Origin: Trichoplax sp. H2
Taxonomy: Eukaryota > Placozoa > Uniplacotomia > Trichoplacea
Reading direction: 5' to 3'
Length of the DNA: 64,000 nucleotides
NCBI GenBank assembly: GCA_003344405.1
Contig: NOWV01000211.1
Span: forward strand, 61,147 to 125,146
A program made the translations under genes and the position numbers. Below, in pieces: positions 1 through 18,906 of the stretch; position 1 is the stretch's first letter; every line of letters begins with the position of its first letter. The notes under the pieces were generated by a model, which saw nothing but the letters and a program-made list of their open reading frames with translations, did no database searches and was not told the DNA's origin.

Positions 1-2
1 AT

Positions 3-98
3 GCCATTTCTGGTCCGGAAATGATCGAAAAAATGAACATCATGTCACAATTACATTATGATCTCAAAATTACCACCGTCACTGGCATACCAATGAAG
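3..98 (+). CDS. possible internal exon at the window edge
   Basis: An open frame runs from the window edge to a GTAACC donor and ends in phase 0. It encodes about 32 residues, including MIEKMNIMSQLHYDLK. The composition looks protein-like and the donor is good, but I cannot join it in phase to the exon series that begins at 852. It may be an upstream exon of that gene or part of another gene. No family is recognised. Confidence 0.35.
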
Positions 99-175
99 GT
101 AACCCAAACGATTGATTTCATTAGGTCCTCTCTAATTAGATCAGATCTACGGTAAAACCTCTTTAACTCAGAAAA

Positions 176-583
176 TCACTTTTCTGTAATAGGAAGAGCA
201 AAGTACTGGAACTTCATCAAATTATGATGTTCAATTACTACATCCCTCCGCAATTCATGACAGCCTACAGACATCTTCTGAAGATTACGGTAACTTCTAT
301 AGTTTGACAACGATAGATGGTTTTTATTTATTCTAGATATTTTTCTGTGACAATGATACATCTCTTTCTTAGATGTTGTAGACCCTTTTACTCTGAAAAG
401 GAATAACAAAGCTTCAGTTGTCTTAAAATGGTGTACACCCAAACAAGCATCTAATCCACGTAGGTCATATATATATCCGTGGTTTATATTTTCTGTTATT
501 AATCCGTCAGCTACGTTTATTACAGTTTCGGAATCACAATTTTGTACTAGCATGAGCCGTATTACACCTGTTGAGGTAATCAA
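176..583 (-). CDS. 135-aa open reading frame, unknown
   Basis: A single uninterrupted frame from ATG to TAA encodes 135 residues. That is long for chance in such AT-rich DNA. The product has no signal peptide, no membrane segment and no motif I recognise; it is mildly basic in its second half. It lies opposite what would be intron if the flanking plus-strand exons (3-98, 614-711) belong to one gene. It could be a nested gene, a remnant or a chance frame. Confidence 0.25.
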   Translation of the reverse strand: MITSTGVIRLMLVQNCDSETVINVADGLITENINHGYIYDLRGLDACLGVHHFKTTEALLFLFRVKGSTTSKKEMYHCHRKISRINKNHLSLSNYRSYRNLQKMSVGCHELRRDVVIEHHNLMKFQYFALPITEK

Positions 584-613
584 TTAAGCGATAAAGTGTT
601 ATGTCTTCATACC

Positions 614-711
614 ATGCTCAATTTACAAGCTAACGTTCATAATAAATTTATTGATGCACTATCAGCCAAGCAGTCGACCTACCATTTGCTTAATGAATTT
701 CCTTCTTTCGG
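614..711 (+). CDS. candidate 5' exon of the unknown gene
   Basis: The frame starts at ATG 614 (MLNLQANVHNKFIDALSAKQ) and continues to LLNEFPSFG before a GTAATA donor, ending in phase 2. The composition is protein-like. However, the next well-supported exon (852) needs a phase 1 donor. Either a small exon is missing between them, another donor is used, or this is a different gene. The ATG may be internal, because an acceptor (TTTACAAG) lies within the same stretch. Confidence 0.4.
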
Positions 712-851
712 GTAATATTTCGCTTCTTCTTGGCTTCATATAGATTGACTTTAAACGTCATCGCAACATCTATTTGTGAATAGAGTTGCTCATTTTACAT
801 AATCACAAAGATTTATTACAGTAAATGCTAATTGTTTCTTCTTGAATCTAG

Positions 852-2801
852 GACGTACTGTTGCTTTGGAGCAACCGAAAAAAACCAGCCATAAATCTGT
901 TATATCTCATCTCTTAGTAGGCCATAAAAGACTAGATGATTGCGACAGTGAAGGTATATTATCGTTTATAATTAGCCTCAACTTTGAATAGAATCCATAT
1001 TTTCTTACCATGAACACAATTTTGTTCGTCAAGGTGATATATTTGTTCATACGTTATCAATATCTCGCTCGCCTCTGGAGGATCCTCCTTCAATCAGCGA
1101 AGGTTCTGGTGGCCGAGTAACGGACTACAGAATTAATGTTAGTAGAACTTAATTATCTACTAGTCTCATCATAGAGAGTTTGGCTACAGTTTCCGTTCAA
1201 TCTTCTTCAGGATTTTGGTGAACTTATGAAAGACTGTCGCTTAGCACCTATAACTCAGAATAAGTCTACGGAAATCTTGCCGATTGACGCTGGTAGCAAT
1301 ATACGATTTAATCTTCTTTATTGCTTTATCGTAACGAAATAGTAACATTATATAGGAATTAACTGTGTGTTCTAAATTATCGTCTTTGATCATATTTTAT
1401 ATCAACTTTGTACAGCTCTGGATTGTATGGATAGATTTACTCGATACTGGCCGATGACAATGAGTAATTCCACTATGTTTGGCACTGAATGGACAAATGT
1501 AATAAACATAAATTCTATCAATGGTATCTAAATGATATCAATGAAGAAATCATTAATGTAGTTGTTATTATGATAGGAACTCGATCGGCTTCCAGAATAT
1601 TTATGTTGGAAGAAATTAGATGAAGAAACCGTAGATGAGTGTATAAAGGTGCTAATTCTCGTACACAAATACGATATGACAGCGCAACTCTCTTCTGTTA
1701 TTGGAAAACCAATAGCTACCTTCTAATTTTACTCTAGATTCTAACAGAATTATCGGATAAGACCAGTATGAATGAAAACCGCAGTTCATATTACGGAGGT
1801 TCAAGAACTAAAGGAACTAAACGGTATTTAAGTTTCTTCAATACATCATAATTGTATAGCCTACACTAGTAATATCTATTCGAGTCCTTTTTTAGAGAAG
1901 AGCAATCTCGACAGCTGTTGAACGAATTAGAATCTGTACTAGAATTGCAGAGTTCTAATTCTGCTATGCACTACAAAGTATGAGATAATACAATCGAATA
2001 TAATAAATGATTCAGCCCTTAGATTGAATTAATATCGTGATCGTAACGTGAATAAATTTCGAAATGCGTAATATTTCAGATCTATAGCCACTTTCTGGAT
2101 TTGAAAAGAGCAGCAAATTCCTCTTCGCCCGATAATTACATTCCTGAAGATAATGGAGCTGTTGATGCCGGTATGATTCACGATAGCATTTGTTTTCGCT
2201 ATAACTCTTAAATTCCTGGTTATCGCTTTGACCCTATTTAGATGCAAGTGTAGCCATGGATGTAGACGGCAAGGAAGCAACACAATTGTTAGTTTTTAAT
2301 TCTTTAATTAAGTAAAGTTGCTTTTCTGTCGTTCATCTAATGTTTATAATCGTAAAAATTCCTGAAACATTAATCCAGAGATGATACACTTGAAGAACAA
2401 CAAAATCAAGGAAATACTACACCTAATATATCTGTAGACAATCAATCTCCAATTAGAGAGGAAGATCCGCCAAGAAATGGGAACGAAAGTGACGATCACG
2501 AAATTCAACCGCTAAAGAAAGTGAAGGTTACAGGTAACCTGACGACTTCCATTAATTTTATTAAAAAATTAGATACTTGTCTGTGAGTTACATAGTAGGT
2601 AATTTCGTTTTTACAGAAGCAGAAGAGAAACCAATGGAAGAACAAACAGATAAAAGAACACTTCTGTCGGCTTTTATGACCAAAAAATTATCCTTATATT
2701 CGCGTTCATTAGATTTTGAGGGGCGTACGAATGCTGAAGGCGATAATGCGGTAGAATTGTACGCATACATGAATCGAAATAAGAGAAAACCAGAGGAATA
2801 G
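852..2801 (+). CDS. unrecognised multi-exon gene, 3' portion
   Basis: Eleven exons join with matching phases: 852-953, 1034-1137, 1175-1292, 1416-1498, 1577-1648, 1738-1798, 1898-1977, 2080-2170, 2242-2287, 2379-2533 and 2617-2801 (stop TAG). All have GT donors and AG acceptors, with introns of about 70 to 120 bases. The joined frame is about 365 residues. It has no membrane segment. The first part contains [20 protein letters not shown] and a hydrophilic helix-rich stretch. From about the middle it is acidic and rich in Q, N and D, then ends with a conserved-looking block ([21 protein letters not shown]) and a basic tail [10 protein letters not shown] do not recognise the family. The acidic, low-complexity C-terminus suggests a nuclear or scaffold protein, but that is a guess. 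The exon chain itself is strong evidence for a real gene. Confidence 0.7.
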
Positions 2802-5213
2802 CTTCAGTTAAAAAAATTTAATTATTTAGCTTGCCTGTTTTTGTATAAAGTGACTGCCATTTTGTACAGATAGAGTATGGATAAATTATAAGCTTATAAG
2901 TGAAAAGATTATAATTTTCCTATATACTAGCAATACATTGAAATTTAGTATCATTATTATTAATTCATTTTATTACTATGTATTATCCATACTGTTAGCT
3001 ATAAATTATGTAAATTTATGTTCCGATACCATTAACCCTTAAACACTTATCTGTTAAAAAATAGAAAAAATGAAATTTAGTAAAACAACTCCTGCGAAAA
3101 ATTTAAAACTTAATCTTTTTTCTTGACTACCTAGTAATTATTAACAGAATTGGAACGTACTTTAACAGAGTGCTTATTAGTTCTTTCTGTTGCCATTAGA
3201 TACAGCTTTACAATAAACAGATAAGTCATATTCCCTCTTATTAATAGTAGGCTATTTTTTTGCTCTAGTCACATAGTTAAAAATGACGCTGTAATTGCTG
3301 TAAGTGTATGCAAACAATATCATTTGTTTTGACAATGGTATGCCCTTCAAACTAATTGTATCTCGCAAGACACTGTAGGTATATTCATTCATTGTAGCTT
3401 TTCGCTATCGTAACAGAATAATGTTAATTAACACTGATAACACATCATTAAATATTTCACATTATAATTTTTGATCTTCAGCCGTCTAGAGGTGAAATTT
3501 CGGTGCTCACTTTTGGTTATTATTATATAATAACTTCATGATTATAATTAGTTTATTCAATTACTAATCAAGCCGTATTCCTATTAAGGCGATAAAGATT
3601 TAATCTAAATTAAACTATCTATCTCGCGATCACTAATTAAACGCTGTAAGCCCGTTACATCGTTAGTAGCAAAAGTCAAATCGCAGTATTCAAAATACCA
3701 TTATAAACAAATTAACGGACTACCGTAAAGTACCCGATATACAAAATTTTTTTTAACATATAAATTGGGAGGAATATACACAGGTACTTGTATCATGCAT
3801 AGTCTTTTATTCGTTACTTATAAGAACTAGGTACTTATATAGTAATCTGCTAAAACCAAGTTAATTGCTTGGCATTAACTTGAGAATTAGGTAACCAGTG
3901 AATAAAGAAAACTGTCAAAGCACAATTAAATATTAATACTACTTGAGAATGAGCACGATTGCTAATAATTTCAGAGTTTCATATATAAAAATGAAATACG
4001 TTCGATTTAAAGACAAATAAGCTGTACCACGTGAAAAATTTGGTTGTCAATATGAGTTTATTTAGAGGGATCTGACAAAGTTATTGCATGTGGAAAAAGC
4101 AAAACGAAACCTTGATGGTTCCTATTAATAATGTTATTAAAAGGTTCGTTAATCGTATACTCACTACTGTATATTTAGCAGTATTTTAATTTGATAGCAA
4201 TGATAACAATTAATAGGTTCATTAGTAGAGAGCGTAAAGATATAATGTAAGTAGAGCATGTGACTCCTTCATTACTATAAACTAGGTAATTAAGATTACT
4301 GACATCTAAGCAAAGAACACAGCAATAATTTCTCGAGATCTAATTTCTGTCTGCTTCGTTAAGCCGTAACTGAAGCTTACATAGTAACGGTCCTCCATAA
4401 CATCGGACTGAAAAGAAATTTCAATCATATAAAACAAAGAGTGCAATATACAGATAACTATGGCACGGATACTGTATTTATATTAATAAAATTATAATTA
4501 CTGTAATTAATGGTAGCAATAACTAAAAGCAATCCAAGTGGATAACGATCATAATTATTTGAAATAACCAATGAAGAAACGTAACTGTTATTAGCAATCA
4601 TGTGGCCAAATAAAATTTCTTGCAAGAACGAAAGTGACAGAAGACATCGATGCCGGTATCGAGGATAAGATACCGCTTATAGCTTCAAATACAGTCAAGA
4701 TAAAGATACTGCTTTCTTTTTACATCAATCTTCTGATGACAATTAAAATTTGTCATGCAATCAACTAGACACTATAGAATTTAAACGTCAGCTCGCCGTA
4801 GAGATTACTACGTATATATTAGTACACATGCTCAATATAATTTATCAGTGATTATATTACGACTATTAATTACTTCGACAAATTGTGATTGCGCAACTGA
4901 AAAGATTCATAAAATTTGGTTTTACGAAATTCTTCACAGTTGGAAGTTCAAATAATGGATTAACACTAAGCGAATCATTGCAATGAATGATCTATTAATA
5001 ATTTGTAATACATCATTACCACTAAGAAGGTACCTTTTTCCAAAATCCTAGAAAGAAAAATTCGAGTACGAAAAACAATTAAAATGGTTTATTCATACAA
5101 GAGCAATAAAATATTATCCAATAAACCACTACTAGTATTAACATTTCCTAGTCAAAGCAAGTTATATCGAAATTATACACAACATATACTTACAAGCTGA
5201 TAAAGTCAGGCCC
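2802..5213. other. intergenic, no gene found
   Basis: AT-rich DNA between two convergent genes, the unknown plus-strand gene and the minus-strand G alpha gene. Stops are frequent in all frames. I see no RNA gene, long repeat or LTR end here. Confidence 0.6.
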
Positions 5214-12879
<7,666 letters not shown>

Positions 12880-13300
12880 TGTCGGTTTTCCGAGTTTCTA
12901 TCCAGTAAAGTATGAATGAATATGAATAAGATGGAGTGGAATAATCGATGACGATGACAAGGCAAAGTCGAAGAACGACTAAAAAATAAAAGAAATGACT
13001 TTTGCCTAATGTTTGCTAGTAACACACTATCACACTGCAAAGCTTTCTTTTCTACAGTCGTTGACTACGCCGAAGCGAATACATTGCGCTACAGTCTACA
13101 GTACAGTCTACTCAGTGTCCATGGACCACAAGCCAAATACAGTACTGTACTGTCTGTACAGTATTGAGCCAGCACGATGGCACTGTACTGTACTTGACCA
13201 GTGGACAGCAGAGTGCATGTTGATTTGACCAGTGTACAGTACAGTACTGTACAGTACTGTAGGTCAAGCTGACGACTGCTACAGTACTGTAGAGTACGGT

Positions 13301-15170
13301 ACTGTAGGCAGAACAATGCCACTGCACCTACAGTACACTCACGCACTACATTGTACTGTAGAATAAAGCAAAGAAGCCAATTGGTCGACCGTGCGTACGA
13401 TACGATCGACCGGTATAGTACTGGACAACAACAGTGGGCATTGTACAGTACAGTACAAGAATCAATACTGTACAGTACTGTACTGCTATTGAAGAAGTGT
13501 GCTTGAATACCGATTATGAACATGACCCTCGATTGTACAGTGTACAGTACTGTACATATTGCACTGTACAGTAGCAAAAAGCAAACAAGCTTTTTCTGTA
13601 CAGTACAGTACAGTACGATACGGTGCACCGGTATAGTACTGTACTGGACAACAACAGCGGACATTGTCTGAGCCTTCTGGTCCACCGTACTGTACTGTAC
13701 AGTGTACAGTGTACAGTACAGCACAATAATCAATACTGTACTGTACTGTACTGTCTGTACTGTAACTGTGCTTGAATGCCGATTATGAACATGACCCTCG
13801 ATTCTACAGTACAGTACTGTACAGTACAGTATGCCAGATAGTCTGTACTGTACAGTACAGTGTACAGTACTGTACAATAATCAATACTGTACTGTAAGTG
13901 GGCTTGAATGCCGATATTATGAACATGACCATCGATTGTATGCCATACAGCCAGTACTGTACTGTGCTGTACTGTACACATTGCACATTGTGCGCTACAT
14001 CGTCACAATTGTACTATTCGGGCCCGGTGAAAGACAAACAAATAAGGACGTTCCATTGTGCGGCTGTAGCAGAACGGGAACGCCCTCCCTACAGTACCTA
14101 CGCTTTCACGACGAGCATAATACTGTACAGTACAGTACTGTACTGTACTGTACTTACAGTACAATGTACTACGCTGGACCGTACTGTACACTGTACACGC
14201 CATTCCTTTTTCAATCTAGCGTACAGTATGTACAGTACAGTAGTGCATGACGATCGACAGAAGTCGTGGTAGCAGCGATTGCACAGTACAGTACACTCAA
14301 TGGACATTGGACAGTACTGTACACTCGATTCCTTTTCAATCTACCGTAGTGCACAACGATCGACAGAAGTCGTGGTCGCTGCGATTGTACACTCAATGTT
14401 CAGTATATAGATTTTTCTCATTTTTTTTTTTTTTATGTCAGCATGTTCTACTGTACGAGTACACTATGAATTGACACACCAAAGTCTTTTCTCTACCATT
14501 CAAATTTCTCCAGCTAAACTCACCACGATATTATTAATGATACTGTACACTGTACAGTACAGCATGTTTTTTCCACAAGAATACAGTACAGTACAGTATA
14601 CTGTACGCAACTACGGTACAGTACTGTACAGTATTTTCAAAACTACAGTACTGATCGACAGTACTGTACGTACAGTACAGTCTTGCATCGTCCTGTAAAG
14701 CCATACAGTACAGTACAGTACAGTACTACTGGACATTGTACTGTAATGGTACAGTACTAGAAAAAACTCTTTTTCATACACTGTATAGTGTATACTAGTA
14801 CTGCAGTGTCAATAGTGTAACACCATGGTAACACTGGTGAGCAGACTCCGTTGTCACAATCTGAGTCAGACTGTGCACTACCCATGCCGAGAGTAGGTTT
14901 TCCAAAGAAGGAGGAGGATAACAGTCCAAGAAAAAAAAAAGGACAGTAGACAGTAGTAGTAGTATCAAGAAGGACAGCACTACTGCACCTGTCTTGTAAG
15001 TACTTTGTGCCAATAGGCTTTCAAAAAGCCAAATCTAAAACCATAGCAACGCATAGAAAGAGAAATCGAGCACAGCAATTCTATCCCATGATCAAGACGG
15101 AGAGGACTGTGCTGCTATACGACAACTTTCTTCCTGACAAATTACTAGCAAATACCCAATACTCTACTGG
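13301..15170. repeat. copy A of the palindrome-region duplication
   Basis: Begins GTAGGCAGAACAATGCC and ends CCAATACTCTACTGG at an N gap. The same start and end occur in copy B (15191-17013). Shared single-copy landmarks include TTCGGGCCCGGTGAAAGAC (about 14018 and 15926) and the block after TGAGTCAGACTGTGCACTAC (about 14863 and 16698). Palindrome tract lengths differ between the copies. Confidence 0.85.
14150..14600 (+). repeat. block in reference orientation (inverted in copy B)
   Basis: Contains, in order, TACGCTGGACCGTAC, two versions of CGATCGACAGAAGTCGTGG, GTCAGCATGTTCTACTG and the end TTCCACAAGAATACAG. The reverse complement of the whole block occupies about 16045-16510. Both ends are embedded in GTAC palindromes. 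Confidence 0.85.
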
Positions 15171-15190
15171 NNNNNNNNNNNNNNNNNNNN
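15171..15190. other. 20-N assembly gap
   Basis: Twenty N. The right flank (GTAGGCAGAAC) repeats sequence found at 13301, so the gap joins two copies of the same segment. Confidence 1.
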
Positions 15191-17013
15191 GTAGGCAGAA
15201 CAATGCCACTGCACCTACAGTACAGTACAGTACAGTCACGCACTACATTGTACTGTAGAATAAAGCAAAGAAGCCAATTGGTCGACTGTGCGTACGATAC
15301 GGTCGACCGGTATAGTACTGGACAACAACAGTGGGCATTGTACAGTACAGTACAAGAATCAATACTGTACTGTACTGTTATTGAAGAAGTGTGCTTGAAT
15401 ACCGATTATGAACATGACCCTCGATTGTACTGTACTGTACAGTATGCCATACTGTACAGTGTACAGCACTGTACACATTGCACTGTATTGTACGCTAGCA
15501 AAAAGCAAACAAGCTTTTTCTGTACAGTACGATACGGTGCACCGGTATACTGTAGTACTGGACAACAACAGCGGACATTGTCTGAGCCTTCTGGTCCACC
15601 GTACTGTACTGTAAAGTGTACAGTGTACAGCACAATAATCAATACTGTACAGTACTGTACCGTACTGTCTGTACTTTAACTGTGCTTGAATGCCGATTAT
15701 GAACATGACCCTCGATTCTACAGTATGCCATACAGTCTGTACTGTACAGTGTACTGTACAATAGTCAATACTGTACTGTAAGTGGGCTTGAATGCCGATA
15801 TTATGAACATGACCATCGATTGTATGCCATACAGCCAGTACTGTGCACTGTACAGTGTACAGTACAATGCTGTACTGTACAGTACACATTGCACATTGTG
15901 CGCTACATCATCACAATTGTAGTATTCGGGCCCGGTGAAAGACAAACAAATAAGGACGTTCCATTGTGCGGCTGTAGCAGAACGGGAACGCCCTCCCTAC
16001 AGTACCTACGCTTTCACGACGAGCATAATACTGTACAGTACAGTAGTTGCGTATATTCTTGTAGAAAAAACATGCTGTACACCAGTGTACAGTACTGTGT
16101 ACAGTATCATTAATAATATCGTGGTGAGTTTAGCTGGAGAAGTTTGAATGGTAGAGAAAAGACTTTGGCGTGTCAATTCATAGCGTACTCGTACAGTAGA
16201 ACATGCTGACATGAAAAAAAATGAGAAAAATCTGTATACTGAACATTGAGTGTACAGTACAATCGCAGCGACCACGATTTTTGTCGATCGTTGTGCACTA
16301 CGGTAGATTGAAAAGGAATCGAGTGTACAGTACGGTACTGTCCAATGTCCATTGAGTGTACTGTACTGTACTGTGCAATCGCTGCTAACACGACTTCTGT
16401 CGATCGTCGTGCACTACTGTACACTCAGTGTACAGTACTGTACTGTACGCTAGATTGAAAAAAGGATGGCGTGTACAGTGTACAGTACGGTCCAGCGTAG
16501 TACATTGTACTGTACTGTACACTACACTGTACAGTACAGTACAGTGTAGTACGGTACGGTACTACTGGACATTGTACTGTACTGTACTTAGAAAAAAACT
16601 CTTTTTCATACGCTGTATAGTGTACTGTATACTGGTACTGCAGTGTCAACAGTGTAACACCATGGTAACACTGGTGTGCAGACTCCGTTGTCGCAATCTG
16701 AGTCAGACTGTGCACTACCCCATGCCGAGAGTAAGGTTTTCCAAAGAAGGAGGAGGATAACAGTCCAAGAAAAAAAAGAAAAGGACGGTAGACAGTAGTA
16801 GTAGTAGTATCAAGAAGCACAGCACTAATGCACCTGTCTTGTAAGTACTTTGTGCCAATAGGCTTTCAAAAAGCCAAATCTAAAACCATAGCAACGCATA
16901 GAAAGAGAAATCGAGCACAGCAATTCTATCCCATGATCAAGACGGAGAGGACTGTGCTGCTATACGACAACTTTCTTCCTGACAAATTACTAGCAAATAC
17001 CCAATACTCTACT
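15191..17013. repeat. copy B of the palindrome-region duplication
   Basis: Second copy of the 13301-15170 segment, starting directly after an N gap at the same base as copy A and continuing at its end into unique sequence. It is collinear with copy A up to about 16045, inverted from about 16045 to about 16510, then collinear again. This is consistent with an alternative haplotype placed in series, or with a true tandem duplication. Confidence 0.85.
16045..16510 (-). repeat. inverted counterpart of 14150-14600
   Basis: Landmarks appear in reverse order and as reverse complements: TATTCTTGTAGAAAAAACATG first, then CAGTAGAACATGCTGAC, then two CACGA-TTGTCGATCG type segments, and last GGTCCAGCGTAGTAC. 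Flanking sequence on both sides remains collinear with copy A, so this is a local inversion bounded by palindromic tracts. Confidence 0.85.
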
Positions 17014-17035
17014 GGGAGAAGTGAAGTGATTATAA

Positions 17036-17528
17036 TGACCATCATTGACACTAGACCATTGCATTAGAGTAACGCCACAACCAAAAGTAGATTGCATTAT
17101 CACGCGCAGCATGCGCTTCCACTGTCTTTATTCAATGCCATGACCATACAGACCAGGAATCAGAGACAGTACAGCAGTATGCTGTCAGAAAATAATTTGC
17201 TTATATACTGCTTTTAAAATAATAATCCTACCGGTAGTAGTCCCTTGTACAATGGACACACTTATAGGATACATTATACACAACTTGGAAGTGAAGCATA
17301 GTACAGCACACACATCCAGTACTACTGAATAGTGTGAATGCCATCGGCTACCACATCAATTCCCTTCCACTGTAATGAGCGGCAGTTTGCTGGCACTCCA
17401 TATCTTGCGTCAATTATCCTACAAACTCATTTTACTCGTTTTACGGTGGTACTAGTATAAAGTAGAGGAGGATAATCAAGAATGTGTAGAATCATTTCAG
17501 CTGAATATTGGCAACTACAAAGCAAACT
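17036..17528. repeat. empty allele or copy of the LTR-gag insertion locus
   Basis: This stretch runs from TGACCATCATTGACACTAG through CATTATACACAACTTGG to CAACTACAAAGCAAACT. The same sequence recurs at 17549-17792 plus 19261-19518, where the LTR-gag element (17793-19260) interrupts it. It therefore shows the uninterrupted site. Confidence 0.9.
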
Positions 17529-17548
17529 NNNNNNNNNNNNNNNNNNNN
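17529..17548. other. 20-N assembly gap
   Basis: Twenty N. Sequence right of the gap repeats sequence starting at about 17036, so the gap again joins two versions of one locus. Confidence 1.
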
Positions 17549-17874
17549 AATGACCATCATTGACACTAGACCATTGCATTAGAGTAACGCCACAACCAAA
17601 AGTAGATTGCATTATCACGCGCAGCATGCGCTTCCACTGTCTTTATTCAATGCCATGACCATACAGACCAGGAATCAGAGACAGTACAGCAGTATGCTGT
17701 CAGAAAATAATTTGCTTATATACTGCTTTTAAAATAATAATCCTACCGGTAGTAGTCCCTTGTACAATGGACACACTTATAGGGTACGTTATTGTCACAA
17801 ACCAACTTCGTGACAAGTATAACGTAAAAACAAATCTCTAAATTACTATAGTCTCCGGGATTCAGTATCCCTAC

Positions 17875-18816
17875 TTACAAGAATTTAGACTTCACAGGTT
17901 CCTCTTCATATTCTAGTGTGGAAGCCTTCTTATCCTTTCCAATTTGTCGCCCTTTGCCAATGTTAGGTGCTACGGAGTCTCTTTTCTGTGCTTCAAATTG
18001 ATCGACTGCTAACATCAGTTCTTTCCAGCTCTGCGGCTGTCTCACTTGCACATATGTTAACAGAGCAAAGTTCTTTGCTCGAGCCCATTCCTGATATTGG
18101 ATTTCCATTATGACAGTATCTTCCACAGACTTGCTACTTGTTGCTATCCATTGCTTCAAGTAATGCATTCTCTTTCTTCCAAATTCACTGAAAGATTGCT
18201 CATCTTTTCTTCGTAGCGTAAAGAATTTCCTACAGAACACATCTGATGAAATTACATAAGCCTGAAGGATTATCTGCCTTACATGATCAAAATCCTCCTG
18301 CTCGTCCAACGTCAGTTCCCTGAATGCTTCGAGAGCTGCACCAGTTAATAAGGGTCCTAAACGAGCTCCCCACTCATGTCTCGGCCATCGATTGACTGTT
18401 GCTGTCTTCTCAAACATGTGCAACCAGTTATCTACATCTTTGTCTTCCGGGAGTGGTGGAATATTTATTTCCAAATAATCCCGTCTATTTTGATTATTCA
18501 ATAATTGTTGTTGTAGTAGTACCATTTGGCTTAGGATTCGCTCCAGTGTTTGTTCTCGCCCTTGAGAAACATTTTCTTCAGGCCTTGGTTCAGTACGAGG
18601 CTGTGCACTTGCACCAAGAAATGCTTCGGCTTTTTCAGTGTCTTTCTGTAAAATTTTCCTAGCCAAAGTAGCGGTTTTTGAATTTCCGATATGTATGCCT
18701 AAACCTTTAGCCATACTTTTTAATTGTTCGTCTGAAAAGTTTTCCAGCTCCTCTAGCCGGCTTTCTTCCTCGTTCGTAAGACTGCGCAAATTGGTCTTCG
18801 GCGTGGTTTCAGACAT
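17875..18816 (-). CDS. retrotransposon Gag-like protein, truncated
   Basis: Structural capsid-type protein of an LTR retrotransposon, about 313 residues from the likely start MSETTPK (ATG at 18816; an in-frame ATG at 18891 is also open). The N-terminus carries a SAP-like helix pair (residues about 15-55). A glutamine-rich linker follows. Residues about 115-290 resemble the retroelement Gag capsid: PPLPEDKDVDNWLHMFE, LTGAALEAF, FFTLRRKDEQSFSEFG. There is no CCHC zinc knuckle, protease or reverse transcriptase. The last residues (KSKFL, then TAA) are read from LTR sequence, so the ORF is cut off by a junction with the LTR end. It is on the strand opposite to the primer-binding site, which is abnormal. 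Probably a non-autonomous fragment. Confidence 0.8.
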   Translation of the reverse strand: MSETTPKTNLRSLTNEEESRLEELENFSDEQLKSMAKGLGIHIGNSKTATLARKILQKDTEKAEAFLGASAQPRTEPRPEENVSQGREQTLERILSQMVLLQQQLLNNQNRRDYLEINIPPLPEDKDVDNWLHMFEKTATVNRWPRHEWGARLGPLLTGAALEAFRELTLDEQEDFDHVRQIILQAYVISSDVFCRKFFTLRRKDEQSFSEFGRKRMHYLKQWIATSSKSVEDTVIMEIQYQEWARAKNFALLTYVQVRQPQSWKELMLAVDQFEAQKRDSVAPNIGKGRQIGKDKKASTLEYEEEPVKSKFL

Positions 18817-18906
18817 TCTAATCAGTGTAATAGCTTTTATAAAATTTAATATACTAACGCAATATTGCTGGATTCCCCACACGGATTCCAATTTCTACCA
18901 AATTTT

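Larger units (their letters stand above)
13085..17013. repeat. GTACTGTAC palindrome-rich region
   Basis: About 4 kb in which short tracts of the self-complementary words TACAGTAC, TACTGTAC and TGTACA recur every few tens of bases, separated by unique segments of about 20 to 150 bases. Because the words have no stop codons in several frames, they create spurious long ORFs on both strands that read as Y, C, T, V, Q and S repeats. Each tract can form hairpins and pair with any other tract in either orientation. The region begins about 200 bp upstream of the start codon of G alpha copy 1, so it may include or border that promoter. It is present as two copies (13301-15170 and 15191-17013). Confidence 0.9.

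Noticed and set aside
13089-13877. A 262-codon minus-strand open frame and many neighbours up to 16820 that look like long proteins
   Set aside because: They are translations of the stop-poor palindrome words and read as repeats of YCTVQYSTVLY on both strands and in several frames. No start context, splice structure or motif supports them.
13085-17013. CRISPR-like array, from repeats with unique spacers
   Set aside because: The repeats vary in length and phase, spacers are irregular, and the context is an animal genome with no cas genes.
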